Positions 27,360 through 35,922 of a stretch of 64,000 bases of DNA are shown here, one piece after another. The position numbers were made by a program, and so were the translations under genes. The notes beneath the pieces are model-generated. The model was not told where the DNA came from, did not search any database, and was given only the letters and a program-made list of their open reading frames with translations. Numbering within the stretch: position 1 is the stretch's first letter; each line of letters starts with the position of its first letter. This DNA is from Agromyces sp. NDB4Y10 (GTDB taxonomy: Bacteria > Actinomycetota > Actinomycetes > Actinomycetales > Microbacteriaceae), in the NCBI RefSeq assembly GCF_001620055.1, contig NZ_LQGY01000069.1, positions 1 through 64,000 on the forward strand. Direction: 5' to 3'.

Positions 27360-29018
27360 ATGACCGACGCCGACCTCGTCTTCACCGGCGGCCCCGTTTT
27401 CACCGCGAACACCGTGCGGTCGCGCGCGAGCGCGGTCGCCGTCCGCGGCGGGCGGATCGTCGCGGTGGGCTCGGAGCACGACGTGCGCGACCTCGTCGGC
27501 GCGGCCACCGAGGTCGTCGACCTGCGCGGGCGGCTGCTCGTGCCGGGCTTCCAGGACGCGCACGTGCACCCCGTCTGGGGCGGCCTCGACCTCATGCGCT
27601 GCGACCTGTCGGAGCTGTCGAGCGAGGGCGAGTACCTCGACCGCATCGCCGCGTACGCGGCCGAGCACGCCGACGACGAGTGGGTGCTGGGCGGCGGCTG
27701 GTCGATGTCGGCCTTCCCGGGCGGCACGCCGACCGCAGCGGCCCTCGACCGGGTCGTGCCCGACCGTCCGGCGTTCCTCCCCAACCGCGACGGGCACGGC
27801 GCGTGGGTGAACTCGGTCGCGCTGCGGCTCGCGGGCATCGACCGCGACACCCCGGACCCGGCCGACGGCCGGATCGAGCGCGACGCCGACGGCACCCCGA
27901 CGGGCACCCTGCACGAGGGCGCGATGTCGCTCGTGAACCGGCTGCTGCCCGAGACGAGCCTCGAGACGCTCACCGAGGCGCTCCTCCTCGGCCAGCGGTA
28001 CCTGCACGCGTTCGGCGTGACCGGGTGGCAGGACGCGATCGTCGGCAGCTACGGCGACGCCGGCGACCCGGGCCCGGCGTACGTCGCGGCCGCGGCATCC
28101 GGTCGCCTCACCGCCCGGGTGGTCGGTGCGATCTGGTGGGACCGCACGCGCGGTCTGGAGCAGGTCCCCGAGCTCGTCGAGAAGCGAGAACGGTACCGCG
28201 GGGGCCGCTTCGCGGCGACGAGCATCAAGATCATGCAGGACGGCGTGGCCGAGAACTTCACCGCGTCGATGCTCGAACCGTACTGCGACGGGCACGGGCA
28301 CTTCACCGACAACTCCGGCATCTCGTTCGTCGATCCGGCGGTGCTGAACCCCGCCGCCGCCGAGCTCGACGGGCTCGGCTTCCAGCTGCACTTCCACGCG
28401 ATCGGCGACCGGGCGGTGCGCGAGTGCCTCGACGCGGTCGAGCACGCGATCGCCGTGAACGGACGGAACGACCACCGCCACCACATCGCGCACATCCAGG
28501 TCGTGCACCCGGAGGACGTGCCGCGGTTCCGCGAGCTCGGGGTGGCGGCGAACATCCAGTCGCTGTGGGCGGCACTCGAGCCGCAGATGGTGGACCTCAC
28601 GCTGCCGTTCCTCGGCGAGCCGCGGAGCGCCTGGCAGTACCCGTTCGGCGACCTCCTCCGCGCGGGGGCGGTGCTCGCGGCCGGCAGCGACTGGTCGGTG
28701 TCGACGCCGGACCCGCTCGCAGCGATCCACACCGCGGTGAACCGCACCGCTGCGCCGGCGTACGCGGAGGGCGAGTACGAGGCGTTCCTGCCCGAGCAGG
28801 CGATCGACCTCGCGACCTCCCTCACCGCCTACACGGCCGGGTCGGCGTGGGTGAACCACCTCGACCACGTGACCGGCACGATCGAGACCGGCAAGTTCGC
28901 CGACCTCGTCGTGCTCGACCGCGACCCCTTCGCGGGTCCCGCCGACGAGATCGGCGAGACGCGCGTGCTCCAGACGTTCGTCGAGGGCGAGCGGGTGCAC
29001 GCGGCATCCGACGCCTGA
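27360..29018 (+). CDS. amidohydrolase family 3 protein (YtcJ-like)
   Basis: 552 residues. LLVPGFQDAHVHPVWGG carries the HxH metal-binding pair of the amidohydrolase superfamily. LHFHAIGDRAV, HHIAHIQVVHP and AAGSDWSVSTPDPL supply the further His and Asp ligands. The family hydrolyses amides, including formylated or acylated amines. GGAG about nine bases before ATG 27360 supports the start. Position behind potADBC suggests it acts on an imported amine derivative, which is inference. A strong bidirectional terminator (29062-29094) follows. Confidence 0.85.
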   Translation: MTDADLVFTGGPVFTANTVRSRASAVAVRGGRIVAVGSEHDVRDLVGAATEVVDLRGRLLVPGFQDAHVHPVWGGLDLMRCDLSELSSEGEYLDRIAAYAAEHADDEWVLGGGWSMSAFPGGTPTAAALDRVVPDRPAFLPNRDGHGAWVNSVALRLAGIDRDTPDPADGRIERDADGTPTGTLHEGAMSLVNRLLPETSLETLTEALLLGQRYLHAFGVTGWQDAIVGSYGDAGDPGPAYVAAAASGRLTARVVGAIWWDRTRGLEQVPELVEKRERYRGGRFAATSIKIMQDGVAENFTASMLEPYCDGHGHFTDNSGISFVDPAVLNPAAAELDGLGFQLHFHAIGDRAVRECLDAVEHAIAVNGRNDHRHHIAHIQVVHPEDVPRFRELGVAANIQSLWAALEPQMVDLTLPFLGEPRSAWQYPFGDLLRAGAVLAAGSDWSVSTPDPLAAIHTAVNRTAAPAYAEGEYEAFLPEQAIDLATSLTAYTAGSAWVNHLDHVTGTIETGKFADLVVLDRDPFAGPADEIGETRVLQTFVEGERVHAASDA

Positions 29019-29061
29019 TCCGAGCGGATGCCGCGGCCTCGCCGCCCGGCGGACACGGCGA

Positions 29062-29094
29062 GACCCGCCGGCCCGATGTCCGGGCCGGCGGGTC
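29062..29094. terminator. bidirectional terminator hairpin
   Basis: A perfect 14-bp stem (29062-29075 with 29081-29094) with a five-base ATGTC loop lies between the convergent amidohydrolase and DUF3618 genes. Confidence 0.75.
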
Positions 29095-29109
29095 GTCGTC
29101 GTTCGCGGA

Positions 29110-29700
29110 TCAGTAGGTGCTGGTCGTCGAGGTCGCGCCCGACGAGGAACCCTGCTGCGCGGCGCCCTTCACGTCGTCCGCGGCGGACTTGCCCTCGTCC
29201 TTGACGTGCTCGGCGGCTTCGCCCGCGCGGTCCTTGACGGACTGCACGGCCTCCTGCGCGTCGGACTTGAGGTGGTCCGCGGCATCCTGTGCCACGCCCT
29301 TCACCTCGTCGACGAGCGGGGCCGCCGCATCCTTCGCCTTCTGCGCCACCTGCTGCTCCTGGCGCGAGGCCGGGATCAGCGAGGAGACGAGCCAGGCGGC
29401 GCCGAAGACGATGAGGCCCGCGGCGATCGGGTTGCCCCGCGTCGCCGAGGCGAGGCGCTGCGGCGCCTCACCGACGGTCTCCCCGGCGGAGTGGAGGGCG
29501 CCCTGCGTGGAGTCGGCGGCGTCATGGGCGCTGCCCATCACGCGGTCCTTGGCACGCCGGAACGCACCCTTCACCTTCTCGGTCTGGCGGTGCACCGCCT
29601 TGCCGGGGTTCACCTTGTCGGCGAGGGCGTCGACGTCCTGGCCGAGCTCTGCCCTGGTCCGCTCGATGTCGGAACGGATGGCGTTCGGATCGGTAGTCAT
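29110..29700 (-). CDS. DUF3618 domain-containing protein
   Basis: 196 residues. The start DPNAIRSDIERTRAELGQDVDALADKVNPG is the DUF3618 signature. One membrane segment (PIAAGLIVFGAAWLVSSLIP, about 90-110) is followed by a long Ala/Lys/Asp/Glu-rich helix with repeated short A-x-D-x-V/K units, coiled-coil-like. Last gene of a three-gene minus-strand operon joined by two ATGA overlaps. Function unknown; these operons are often linked to envelope stress. Confidence 0.85.
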   Translation of the reverse strand: MTTDPNAIRSDIERTRAELGQDVDALADKVNPGKAVHRQTEKVKGAFRRAKDRVMGSAHDAADSTQGALHSAGETVGEAPQRLASATRGNPIAAGLIVFGAAWLVSSLIPASRQEQQVAQKAKDAAAPLVDEVKGVAQDAADHLKSDAQEAVQSVKDRAGEAAEHVKDEGKSAADDVKGAAQQGSSSGATSTTSTY

Positions 29701-30182
29701 CGGTTCTCCTCATTCCTCTTGATCGCGTCCGGGATCCGCTTCAGGCTGTCCGCGGTGCGCGGCATGCCCTGGACCCGCTCGAATTCCTTCTTGCCGGTGA
29801 AGTAGAGCACGGCCGCGACGATGCCCCAGATGACCGCGACGATCACGGCGGACCAGCCGAGGCTGTCGATCAGGTCCCCGAGTCCCCACCACAGCGCGAT
29901 CGACAGGAACAGCAGCACGAACCAGCCGGCGACGCCGGCCCCGCCGTACATGCCCGCTCCCTTGCCCGCGCGCTTCGCGGACTGGGTCGCCTCGGCCTTG
30001 GCCAACTCCACTTCCTGACGCATGAGCGTCGAGAAGTCGCGGCTCACCTCGGCGACGAGGTCGCCGAGCGACGTGTTCGCCGCCTTCTCCTCGGACGGCG
30101 TCGGGACGTCGGCGGCCGTGGCTCCCGCCACGTGCGCGCCGCCGGTCCGCGGATCGACGCCTCCGGTGTACGGGCCGCTCAT
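29697..30182 (-). CDS. phage-holin-superfamily (Holin-X type) membrane protein
   Basis: 161 residues. A soluble N-terminal part with SLGDLVAEVSRDFSTLMRQEVELAKAE is followed by two membrane segments (AGVAGWFVLLFLSIALWWGL; WSAVIVAVIWGIVAAVLYF). This is the chromosomal holin-like family, not evidence for a prophage. ATG 30182 overlaps the upstream stop and its own stop overlaps the DUF3618 start, so all three genes are coupled. GTG 30185 is an alternative start. Confidence 0.85.
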   Translation of the reverse strand: MSGPYTGGVDPRTGGAHVAGATAADVPTPSEEKAANTSLGDLVAEVSRDFSTLMRQEVELAKAEATQSAKRAGKGAGMYGGAGVAGWFVLLFLSIALWWGLGDLIDSLGWSAVIVAVIWGIVAAVLYFTGKKEFERVQGMPRTADSLKRIPDAIKRNEENR

Positions 30183-30898
30183 CACGGGGCTCCGGTCACG
30201 TCGCCCCGGCGCGTCTCGTCACCGGGGAGCGGCTCGACGTACGGGTCGGTGCCCGTGACGCCGGTCGTCGGTTCGGCACCCCACGTCGTCTGCGGGTCGG
30301 CCACGTGCTGGCCGCCACCCGCGGCGCCGACGCCCGTGCCGTACGTCCCGGTGGTGCCGGTGTAGGCGGGCGTGGTCGCCGGGTACTCGGCGGTGTAGCC
30401 GTCGCCCGCCGTGAGGGGCTGGGCTCCCCCGGTCGAGCTCGACGAGTCGCCCGCCGACGCGATCGAACGCGTGAGTCGACCGATCACGACGCCCGCTCCT
30501 GCGGCGATCGCGAGGAAGACGCCCGGCCGGCGACGGGCGAAGCCCTTGACCTCCTCCAGGAGGTCCTGAGGCTCGCGCTGGTCGAGCCAGGACGCGATGG
30601 AGTCGGCTCGCGAGCCGACCTTCTCCACGAGGTCCCGTGCGACGCCGGACTCGGAGTTCGCGGCCATGTCGGAGAACTGCGTCCCGACCTGGCGGATGCC
30701 CCCGGCAGCGCGGTGCTGCTGCGTCGAGGCCTGCGAGCGGACCTCGTCGCCGACCCGGCTCGCGAGGTTCCTGACCTGATACTTCGCCTCGGACGCGACG
30801 CCGCGCGCCTCCTGCTTGGCGGTGTCGGCGACCCGGTGGCCGGCCGCACCTGCTTCCTGCTTGAGATCCGGGTTCCCGGTCCCTGCGGTGTTCACCAT
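30182..30898 (-). CDS. hypothetical membrane-associated protein of the DUF3618/holin operon
   Basis: 238 residues, no enzyme motif. Residues about 15-120 form amphipathic helices rich in Ala, Gln, Arg and Glu (VADTAKQEARGVASEAKYQV; LASRVGDEVRSQAS). One membrane-like segment (PGVFLAIAAGAGVVIGRLT, about 150-168) follows, then a Gly/Thr/Tyr/Pro-rich tail with repeated TGT-type units, likely disordered. AGAGGAAAGGGG precedes ATG 30898, and TAGCGT at 30963-30968 could be the -10 box. First gene of the operon. Confidence 0.75.
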   Translation of the reverse strand: MVNTAGTGNPDLKQEAGAAGHRVADTAKQEARGVASEAKYQVRNLASRVGDEVRSQASTQQHRAAGGIRQVGTQFSDMAANSESGVARDLVEKVGSRADSIASWLDQREPQDLLEEVKGFARRRPGVFLAIAAGAGVVIGRLTRSIASAGDSSSSTGGAQPLTAGDGYTAEYPATTPAYTGTTGTYGTGVGAAGGGQHVADPQTTWGAEPTTGVTGTDPYVEPLPGDETRRGDVTGAP

Positions 30899-31208
30899 GT
30901 TCGCCCCTTTCCTCTCCGAGAGCGGCGATCGGCCGCGCCTCGATGGCGGATGTGCAGAGGCCACGCTAGGAGCGGTGAATTCGGGCCAGAAGGGACTTGC
31001 GGTGCGAGAACCGTGCGCGTATAACCCTGCGCGCGACCCCTGTCGGCGGGGCGCCGGTCGGCATCCGCTACACGCCGTCCGCCCGCGATGCAACCGGTTT
31101 CCGCCGGGCCCGGCGCCTGGGTAGCGTCGCCGCACATGCGTTCGCAGCCGACCCGGCCGGGTGCCGGGCCGACGCCAGTCTCGGCCGCGGCGCGGGAAGG
31201 GGGACCGC
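30899..31208. other. divergent promoter region
   Basis: No gene. Two TAGCGT-type -10 boxes face outward, at 30963-30968 (minus) and 31122-31127 (plus), serving the membrane operon and the F420-dependent enzyme respectively. Leaders of about 60-80 bases are predicted. Confidence 0.45.
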
Positions 31209-32168
31209 ATGGCCGTGCAGTTCGGCTACAAGCTCGCCGCGGAGGCGTTCGGCCCGAAGGAGCTCGTCCGCCAGGCGCGGCTCGCCGAGGAGGCAGGGTT
31301 CGACTTCGTCGAGATCAGCGACCACTACCACCCGTGGCTCGACGTGCAGGGGCACTCGCCCTTCGCCTGGTCGGTGCTCGGCGCCATCGCGGCATCCACC
31401 GAACGCATCGGGCTCGCGACCGGCGTGACCTGCCCCACCGTCCGCTACCACCCGGCGATCATCGCGCAGGCCGCGGCCACGCTCGCGCTGCTGAGCGACG
31501 GCCGGTTCACCCTCGGCCTCGGTTCGGGCGAGCGGCTCAACGAGCATGTCGTCGCGCACGGGTACCCGTCGGTGTCGGACCGGCAGGCGATGCTGCGCGA
31601 GGCGATCGAGATCATCCGGCTGCTGTGGTCGGGCGGCTACCAGTCGTTCGACGGCGAGTACCTGGCGCTCGAGGACGCCCGCGTCTTCGACCTGCCCGAC
31701 GAACTGCCACTCATCGCCGTCGCCGCGGGCGGTCCGCAGGCCGCGGAACTGGCCGCCGAGGCCGGCGACGGGATGTTCGGCACCGATCCCGACGCGTCGC
31801 TCATCGAGGCGTACCGCGCGTCCGGCGGCACCGGGCCCCGCTACGGCGAGGTGGGCGTGGCGTGGGCGCCCGACGCGGATGCCGCGGCGCAGGCCGCGCA
31901 CGAGACCTCCCGCTGGTCGCTGCTCGGCTGGAAGGTGATGAGCGAGCTGCCGAACCCGGCGAACTTCGAGGCGGCCTCCGAATTCATCCGCCTGGACGAC
32001 GTGCGCGAGCAGGTGCCGTGCGGCCCCGATCTCGCCGGGCATGTCGAGGCGGTGCGGTCGTACGAGGACGCCGGGTACGACCGCATCGCGATCATGAACC
32101 TCGGTCCCGACCCGGACGGGTTCATCGAGTTCTTCGCCAACGAGCTGCGGCCCGCGCTCACCGGCTGA
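31209..32168 (+). CDS. F420-dependent LLM-class oxidoreductase (TIGR03557-like)
   Basis: 319 residues. FGYKLAAEAFGPKELVRQA, FDFVEISDHYHPW, GLATGVTCPTVRYHPAIIAQAAATLALLS (in parts) and RFTLGLGSGERLNEH follow the luciferase-like TIM-barrel pattern of F420 enzymes related to F420-dependent glucose-6-phosphate dehydrogenase. Coenzyme F420 use is typical of actinobacteria. GGAAGGGGG lies just before ATG 31209. Substrate not determinable. Confidence 0.88.
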   Translation: MAVQFGYKLAAEAFGPKELVRQARLAEEAGFDFVEISDHYHPWLDVQGHSPFAWSVLGAIAASTERIGLATGVTCPTVRYHPAIIAQAAATLALLSDGRFTLGLGSGERLNEHVVAHGYPSVSDRQAMLREAIEIIRLLWSGGYQSFDGEYLALEDARVFDLPDELPLIAVAAGGPQAAELAAEAGDGMFGTDPDASLIEAYRASGGTGPRYGEVGVAWAPDADAAAQAAHETSRWSLLGWKVMSELPNPANFEAASEFIRLDDVREQVPCGPDLAGHVEAVRSYEDAGYDRIAIMNLGPDPDGFIEFFANELRPALTG

Positions 32169-32204
32169 GCCGGACGCGGGCCGCATCCGCGACGTCACTC
32201 GAGG

Positions 32205-33068
32205 TCATGCAGCCTGCTCGGCGGCGAGGAGGTCGCTGATGACGCCGTCGTGCGTCGGGGTCCAGCCGAGCGTGCGCGCGACCGTCCCTCGGGCCGCCTG
32301 ATCGAGCAGCAGCGCGTCGGCGAACGCCGTGCCGAGACGTGCGCGGGTGGTGTCCGCCGACTCCGGGGCGACGCCCGCGGGACCGGCGACCACAGCGGCG
32401 ATATCGCGCACCGCGGTGGGCGCGCCGTCCGACGCGATGACCCGACGCACCGGTTCGTCGCGCTCGAGCACGGCGACGTAGAGGCGCGCGAGGTCATCGA
32501 CGTGCACCCAGGTCCAGCGCTGGGTGCCGTCGCCGATGAGTCGCAGCGCCCCCTCCTCGGTGCGCGGCGCGTCGGTGATGAGCCCGACGAGCCCGCGACC
32601 GTGCCCGTAGACCACCCCGGGCTCGACGATCCGGGCATCGACGGATGACGCGAGCAACCGCTCCTCGAGCGGCACGCGCCACGCGACGAGCTCCGGCGCC
32701 GCGTCGAGCGGACCCTCCTCGACGAGGTCGTCGCCTTCGCCGCGGATCCAGATCCCGCTCGTGAGCACGACCCGGCCTCGTCCGTCCCCGAATGCGCGGA
32801 CAGCGGCCTCGAGCACGGCCGCGTTCAACTCGTCGGCGCGCTGCGCGGGCGCCGCGGCATGCACGAGCGCGTCCACGTCGGCGAGCGCCGCCGCGGTCGC
32901 GTCGGCGTCGAAGAGGTCGAGCCGCAGGGCGGTCGCGCCCCGCGCGACGACCGCCGCGGCGCCGCGTTCATCCCGCACGACGGCGCGTACGTGGTGTCCC
33001 GCCTCGACGAGCGCGTCGAGCACGGCTGATCCGATGTATCCGGTTCCCCCGGTGAGCAGTGTCTCCAT
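32205..33068 (-). CDS. NAD-dependent epimerase/dehydratase-like (extended SDR) protein
   Basis: 287 residues. LLTGGTGYIGSAVLDAL is the TGxxGxxG Rossmann motif. LVHAAAPAQRADELN and VVLTSGIWI are conserved strands; the catalytic Tyr of the classical YxxxK pair is not evident at the usual place (WRVPLEERLL there), suggesting an atypical NmrA/SDR-like protein. TAGCGT eight bases before ATG 33068 predicts a leaderless mRNA. It is divergent from an HxlR regulator, which probably controls it. Confidence 0.8.
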   Translation of the reverse strand: METLLTGGTGYIGSAVLDALVEAGHHVRAVVRDERGAAAVVARGATALRLDLFDADATAAALADVDALVHAAAPAQRADELNAAVLEAAVRAFGDGRGRVVLTSGIWIRGEGDDLVEEGPLDAAPELVAWRVPLEERLLASSVDARIVEPGVVYGHGRGLVGLITDAPRTEEGALRLIGDGTQRWTWVHVDDLARLYVAVLERDEPVRRVIASDGAPTAVRDIAAVVAGPAGVAPESADTTRARLGTAFADALLLDQAARGTVARTLGWTPTHDGVISDLLAAEQAA

Positions 33069-33162
33069 GGTCGGGGACGCTACGGGAATGCCCCTCGGTT
33101 ACCTCAACGTTCCCTTATGTGGACGGCCATCGCGTCGTCGCCACCGCCGGATGGAGGAGACC

Positions 33163-33603
33163 GTGTCGACCGTCACCCCGATGCCTCGGACCGCCCGTTT
33201 CGCGACCGATCCGGGCGACCCGTCCGTCCCGGACGTGCTCGACCCGGGCTGCCCGAGCCGGGTCGTCTTCGGGCGGATCGGCGAGCGCTGGTCGATGTTC
33301 GTGATGCTGGCCCTCGCGGGCGGCACGCTCCGGTTCACCGAGCTGCGAGCGAAGGTGGGCGACGTCAGCCGGAAGGTGCTGACCGAGACCCTGCGAGCAC
33401 TCGAAGCCGACGGCTTCGTCGAGCGGCGGGCCTGGGACGGCGCTCCGCCGCGGGTCGAGTACTCGCTGAGTCCGCTCGGCCGGTCGCTGCTCGGGCCGAT
33501 CGACGCCATGCGCCGATGGGCGGAGGCCAACGTGCCCGACGTCCTCGCGTCGCGCGAACGTCACCTCATGATCGAGGAGCAGGCGCTCCTCGGTCCGGGC
33601 TGA
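33163..33603 (+). CDS. HxlR-family transcriptional regulator
   Basis: 146 residues. VFGRIGERWSMFVMLALAGGTLRFTELRAKVGDVSRKVLTETL (in parts) is the HxlR winged helix; the conserved Cys in DPGCPSRVV precedes it, a position used for redox or aldehyde sensing in several HxlR proteins. GTG 33163 is preferred because GGAGGA sits five bases upstream; ATG 33151 is in frame. It is divergent from the SDR gene, the common layout for an HxlR-controlled oxidoreductase. Confidence 0.85.
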   Translation: MSTVTPMPRTARFATDPGDPSVPDVLDPGCPSRVVFGRIGERWSMFVMLALAGGTLRFTELRAKVGDVSRKVLTETLRALEADGFVERRAWDGAPPRVEYSLSPLGRSLLGPIDAMRRWAEANVPDVLASRERHLMIEEQALLGPG

Positions 33604-33609
33604 CCGACC

Positions 33610-34080
33610 TCAGGAGCAGACTTCGCCGATCGCGTTGAAGTCGGCCATGAGCGTCTCGACCTGATCCCCCATGGCACCGAAGTCGGCGTTCGCCGGATCG
33701 GCGACCATCTCGCCGATGAAGGCGACGTAGTCCGCCATCGAGGCGGCGGCCTGCTCGGCGACCGGCTGCACCTCGGCGTTGGTGACCTCCGAGACGGCGG
33801 CGGCGAACGTCGAGTTGGCCGCCTCGAGCTTGGTCACGGCGCCCTCCGGGTCGGCCATGCCCTCCGCGAACGCGTCCTCGCCGGACAGCGCGGCGAACTC
33901 CGTCGAGCCTTCGGCGAGCTGCAGGCACGCCTCGGCGACGGTCTGCTCGCCGGTCGCCTTCGCTTCGGCACTCGGCGTGGCCGGCTTCTGGGTCGCGGCG
34001 GGGCTCGCGGCAGTGCAGCCGGCGAGGAGCATGGCGCCCGCGACGGCAGGGACGATCAGGATGGCGCGCGCGAGCGTCAT
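33610..34080 (-). CDS. hypothetical lipoprotein
   Basis: 156 residues. Signal peptide with lipobox LAGC (residues about 19-22), a short Ala/Pro/Thr linker, then an all-helical acidic domain with two cysteines (EACLQLAEGS and the C-terminal EVCS) that could form a disulphide. No family recognised. It is tail-to-tail with the HxlR gene, six bases apart. Confidence 0.7.
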   Translation of the reverse strand: MTLARAILIVPAVAGAMLLAGCTAASPAATQKPATPSAEAKATGEQTVAEACLQLAEGSTEFAALSGEDAFAEGMADPEGAVTKLEAANSTFAAAVSEVTNAEVQPVAEQAAASMADYVAFIGEMVADPANADFGAMGDQVETLMADFNAIGEVCS

Positions 34081-34306
34081 GTCGGTTCCTTCGGGGGTTC
34101 GGGTCGAACTGCGGCGAGCGCCGCGCGGGCCAGTCAACCACACGCGCATCACGGATGAGTCTCGGCCACCGGACGCGGAACTTCGCGAATTCTTTTCCCT
34201 CGAATCGGCTTCCCCTCGCCCGCGACGCCGCTCCTATGGCGGGGCAGCGCAGAAGATCGCGCAGAGTTCGGTTTGCAGCAGTCGCCTGCTCATGTGAGCA
34301 TGAGGC
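34081..34306. promoter_or_regulatory. divergent promoter region of lipoprotein and RamB-like gene
   Basis: It contains GAACTTCGCGAATTCTT (about 34181-34197), similar to the block upstream of aceA, and AGTTCGGTTTGCAG (34264-34277), which has the TTTGCA core of published RamB sites. Autoregulation by the RamB-like protein is plausible; this is inference. Confidence 0.4.
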
Positions 34307-35824
34307 ATGGTCACCGCCGATCGCCTCCGCCCCGCCACCGCCGCGACGCCCGTCGCGGGCGTCGTCGGCGCGCCGCCCGAGCCGTCGCCCGACGAGGTCG
34401 ACGCCCTGACGCTCGGCCGCCGCATCCGTGATCGCCGTCTCGCGGCCGGGATGACGCTCGGCGCACTCGCCGCCGCGATCGACCGCGCGCCGTCGCAGGT
34501 GAGCGCCATCGAGAACGGCAAGCGCGAGCCGCGGCTGTCGATGCTGCGCACGATCGCCCTCGCCCTCGGCACCACGGCCGACGAGCTGCTCCGACCCGAC
34601 GCGCCCTCCGAGCGTGCCGCGCTCGAGATCGCCGTCGAACGCGCCCAGCGGGGGCCCGTCTTCTCGGCGCTCGGCCTCGAGCCGTTTCGCGTCGCGAAGA
34701 CGATGAGCGACCAGACCCTCCAGACGATCCTCGCCCTCCACAACGAGATCGACCGGCTGCACCGCGAGCGCGCGGCGACGCCCGAGGAGGCGCGGCGCGC
34801 GAACGCGCAGCTGCGCGCCGAGATGCGGGCCCGCGACAACTTCTACCCCGAACTCGAGGCGAAGGCCGCCGAGCTGCTCGAGGCCGTCGGACACAGCGGC
34901 GGGCCCGTCTCCCACCAGCTCGTCGCCGACATGGCGAGCCACCTCGGGTACTCGCTGCATTACGTCGGCGACCTGCCGCACTCCACCAGGTCGGTGACCG
35001 ACAAGCGCAACGGCCGGATCTACCTGCCCACCCAGCAGTCGCCGTCGCGCGACTCGCGCTCCCCCATCCTGCAGGCGCTCGCCTCGCACCTGCTCGGCCA
35101 CGAGGAGCCCGGCAACTACGGCGACTTCCTGCGCCAGCGCATCGAGACGAACTACCTCACGGCCGCCATCCTGCTGCCCGAGCAAGCCGCCGTGCGCTAC
35201 CTCACCGAGGCGAAGAACCTGCGCCGCATCTCGATGGAGGAGCTCCGCGACCACTTCGCGGTCTCATACGAGACCGCCGCGCACCGGTTCACGAACCTCG
35301 CGACGGCCCGGCTCGACATCCCGGTGCACTTCATGAAGGTGCACGAGTCGGGCACGATCATCAAGGCGTACGAGAACGACGCGGTGCGGTTCCCGTCCGA
35401 CGCGCTCGGCGCGGTCGAGGGCACGACGGTGTGCCGCCAGTGGACGGCGCGGACGGTGTTCGACGCCGAGGACCGCTTCACCCCGTACTCGCAGTACACC
35501 GACACGTCCACGGGCACGTTCTGGTGCACCTCGCGCATCGAGAAGGCCAAGGAGGGCGAGTACTCCGTCTCGGTGGGTGTGCCGTTCGAGCACGTGAAGT
35601 GGTTCCGCGGTCGCGAGACGCCTCGGCGTTCGGTGTCGCGCTGCCCCGACGAGTCGTGCTGCCGCCGGGCGCCGTCCGAGCTCTCCGAGAAGTGGGCGGA
35701 TGCCTCGTGGCCGGCCGCACGCACGCCGACCTCGCTGCTCGCGGCGCTGCCGACCGGCACCTTCCCCGGTGTGGACCAGACCGAGGTGTACCAGTTCCTC
35801 GAGGCGCACGCGCCCCGCGGCTGA
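34307..35824 (+). CDS. XRE-family regulator with ImmA/IrrE-like and ScfR domains (RamB-like)
   Basis: 505 residues. An N-terminal XRE helix-turn-helix (LGRRIRDRRLAAGMTLGALAAAIDRAPSQVSAIENG in parts, about 36-90) is followed by a DUF955/ImmA-like region with ALASHLLGHEEPGNY; the HExxH of active peptidases is replaced by SHLLG, so it is probably a sensor, not a protease. The C-terminal CRQWTARTVF...CPDESCCRR part matches short-chain fatty-acyl regulator proteins. The family controls acetate and glyoxylate genes, fitting aceA/aceB 13 kb away. Cysteine-rich C-terminus may bind metal. Confidence 0.87.
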   Translation: MVTADRLRPATAATPVAGVVGAPPEPSPDEVDALTLGRRIRDRRLAAGMTLGALAAAIDRAPSQVSAIENGKREPRLSMLRTIALALGTTADELLRPDAPSERAALEIAVERAQRGPVFSALGLEPFRVAKTMSDQTLQTILALHNEIDRLHRERAATPEEARRANAQLRAEMRARDNFYPELEAKAAELLEAVGHSGGPVSHQLVADMASHLGYSLHYVGDLPHSTRSVTDKRNGRIYLPTQQSPSRDSRSPILQALASHLLGHEEPGNYGDFLRQRIETNYLTAAILLPEQAAVRYLTEAKNLRRISMEELRDHFAVSYETAAHRFTNLATARLDIPVHFMKVHESGTIIKAYENDAVRFPSDALGAVEGTTVCRQWTARTVFDAEDRFTPYSQYTDTSTGTFWCTSRIEKAKEGEYSVSVGVPFEHVKWFRGRETPRRSVSRCPDESCCRRAPSELSEKWADASWPAARTPTSLLAALPTGTFPGVDQTEVYQFLEAHAPRG

Positions 35825-35858
35825 GCCGCGCTGCTCCCGGCCCACTCCGCGCGTGCCG

Positions 35859-35916
35859 CGAGGGGACGCGACACGCCGCGTGCGCCCGGGGCCGCGCGGC
35901 ATGTCGCGTCCCCTCG
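35859..35916. repeat. palindromic repeat family A, copy 4 (most perfect)
   Basis: Arms 35859-35880 and 35895-35916 pair over 22 bp with a single mismatch around a 14-base loop. It sits between the convergent RamB-like and PadR genes and could act as a bidirectional terminator. Confidence 0.85.
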
Positions 35917-35922
35917 ACGCCG

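Noticed and set aside
29697-30182. Holin annotation as sign of a prophage
   Set aside because: The family is chromosomal, the neighbours are DUF3618 and a helical membrane protein, and no phage structural or integrase gene is in the window.
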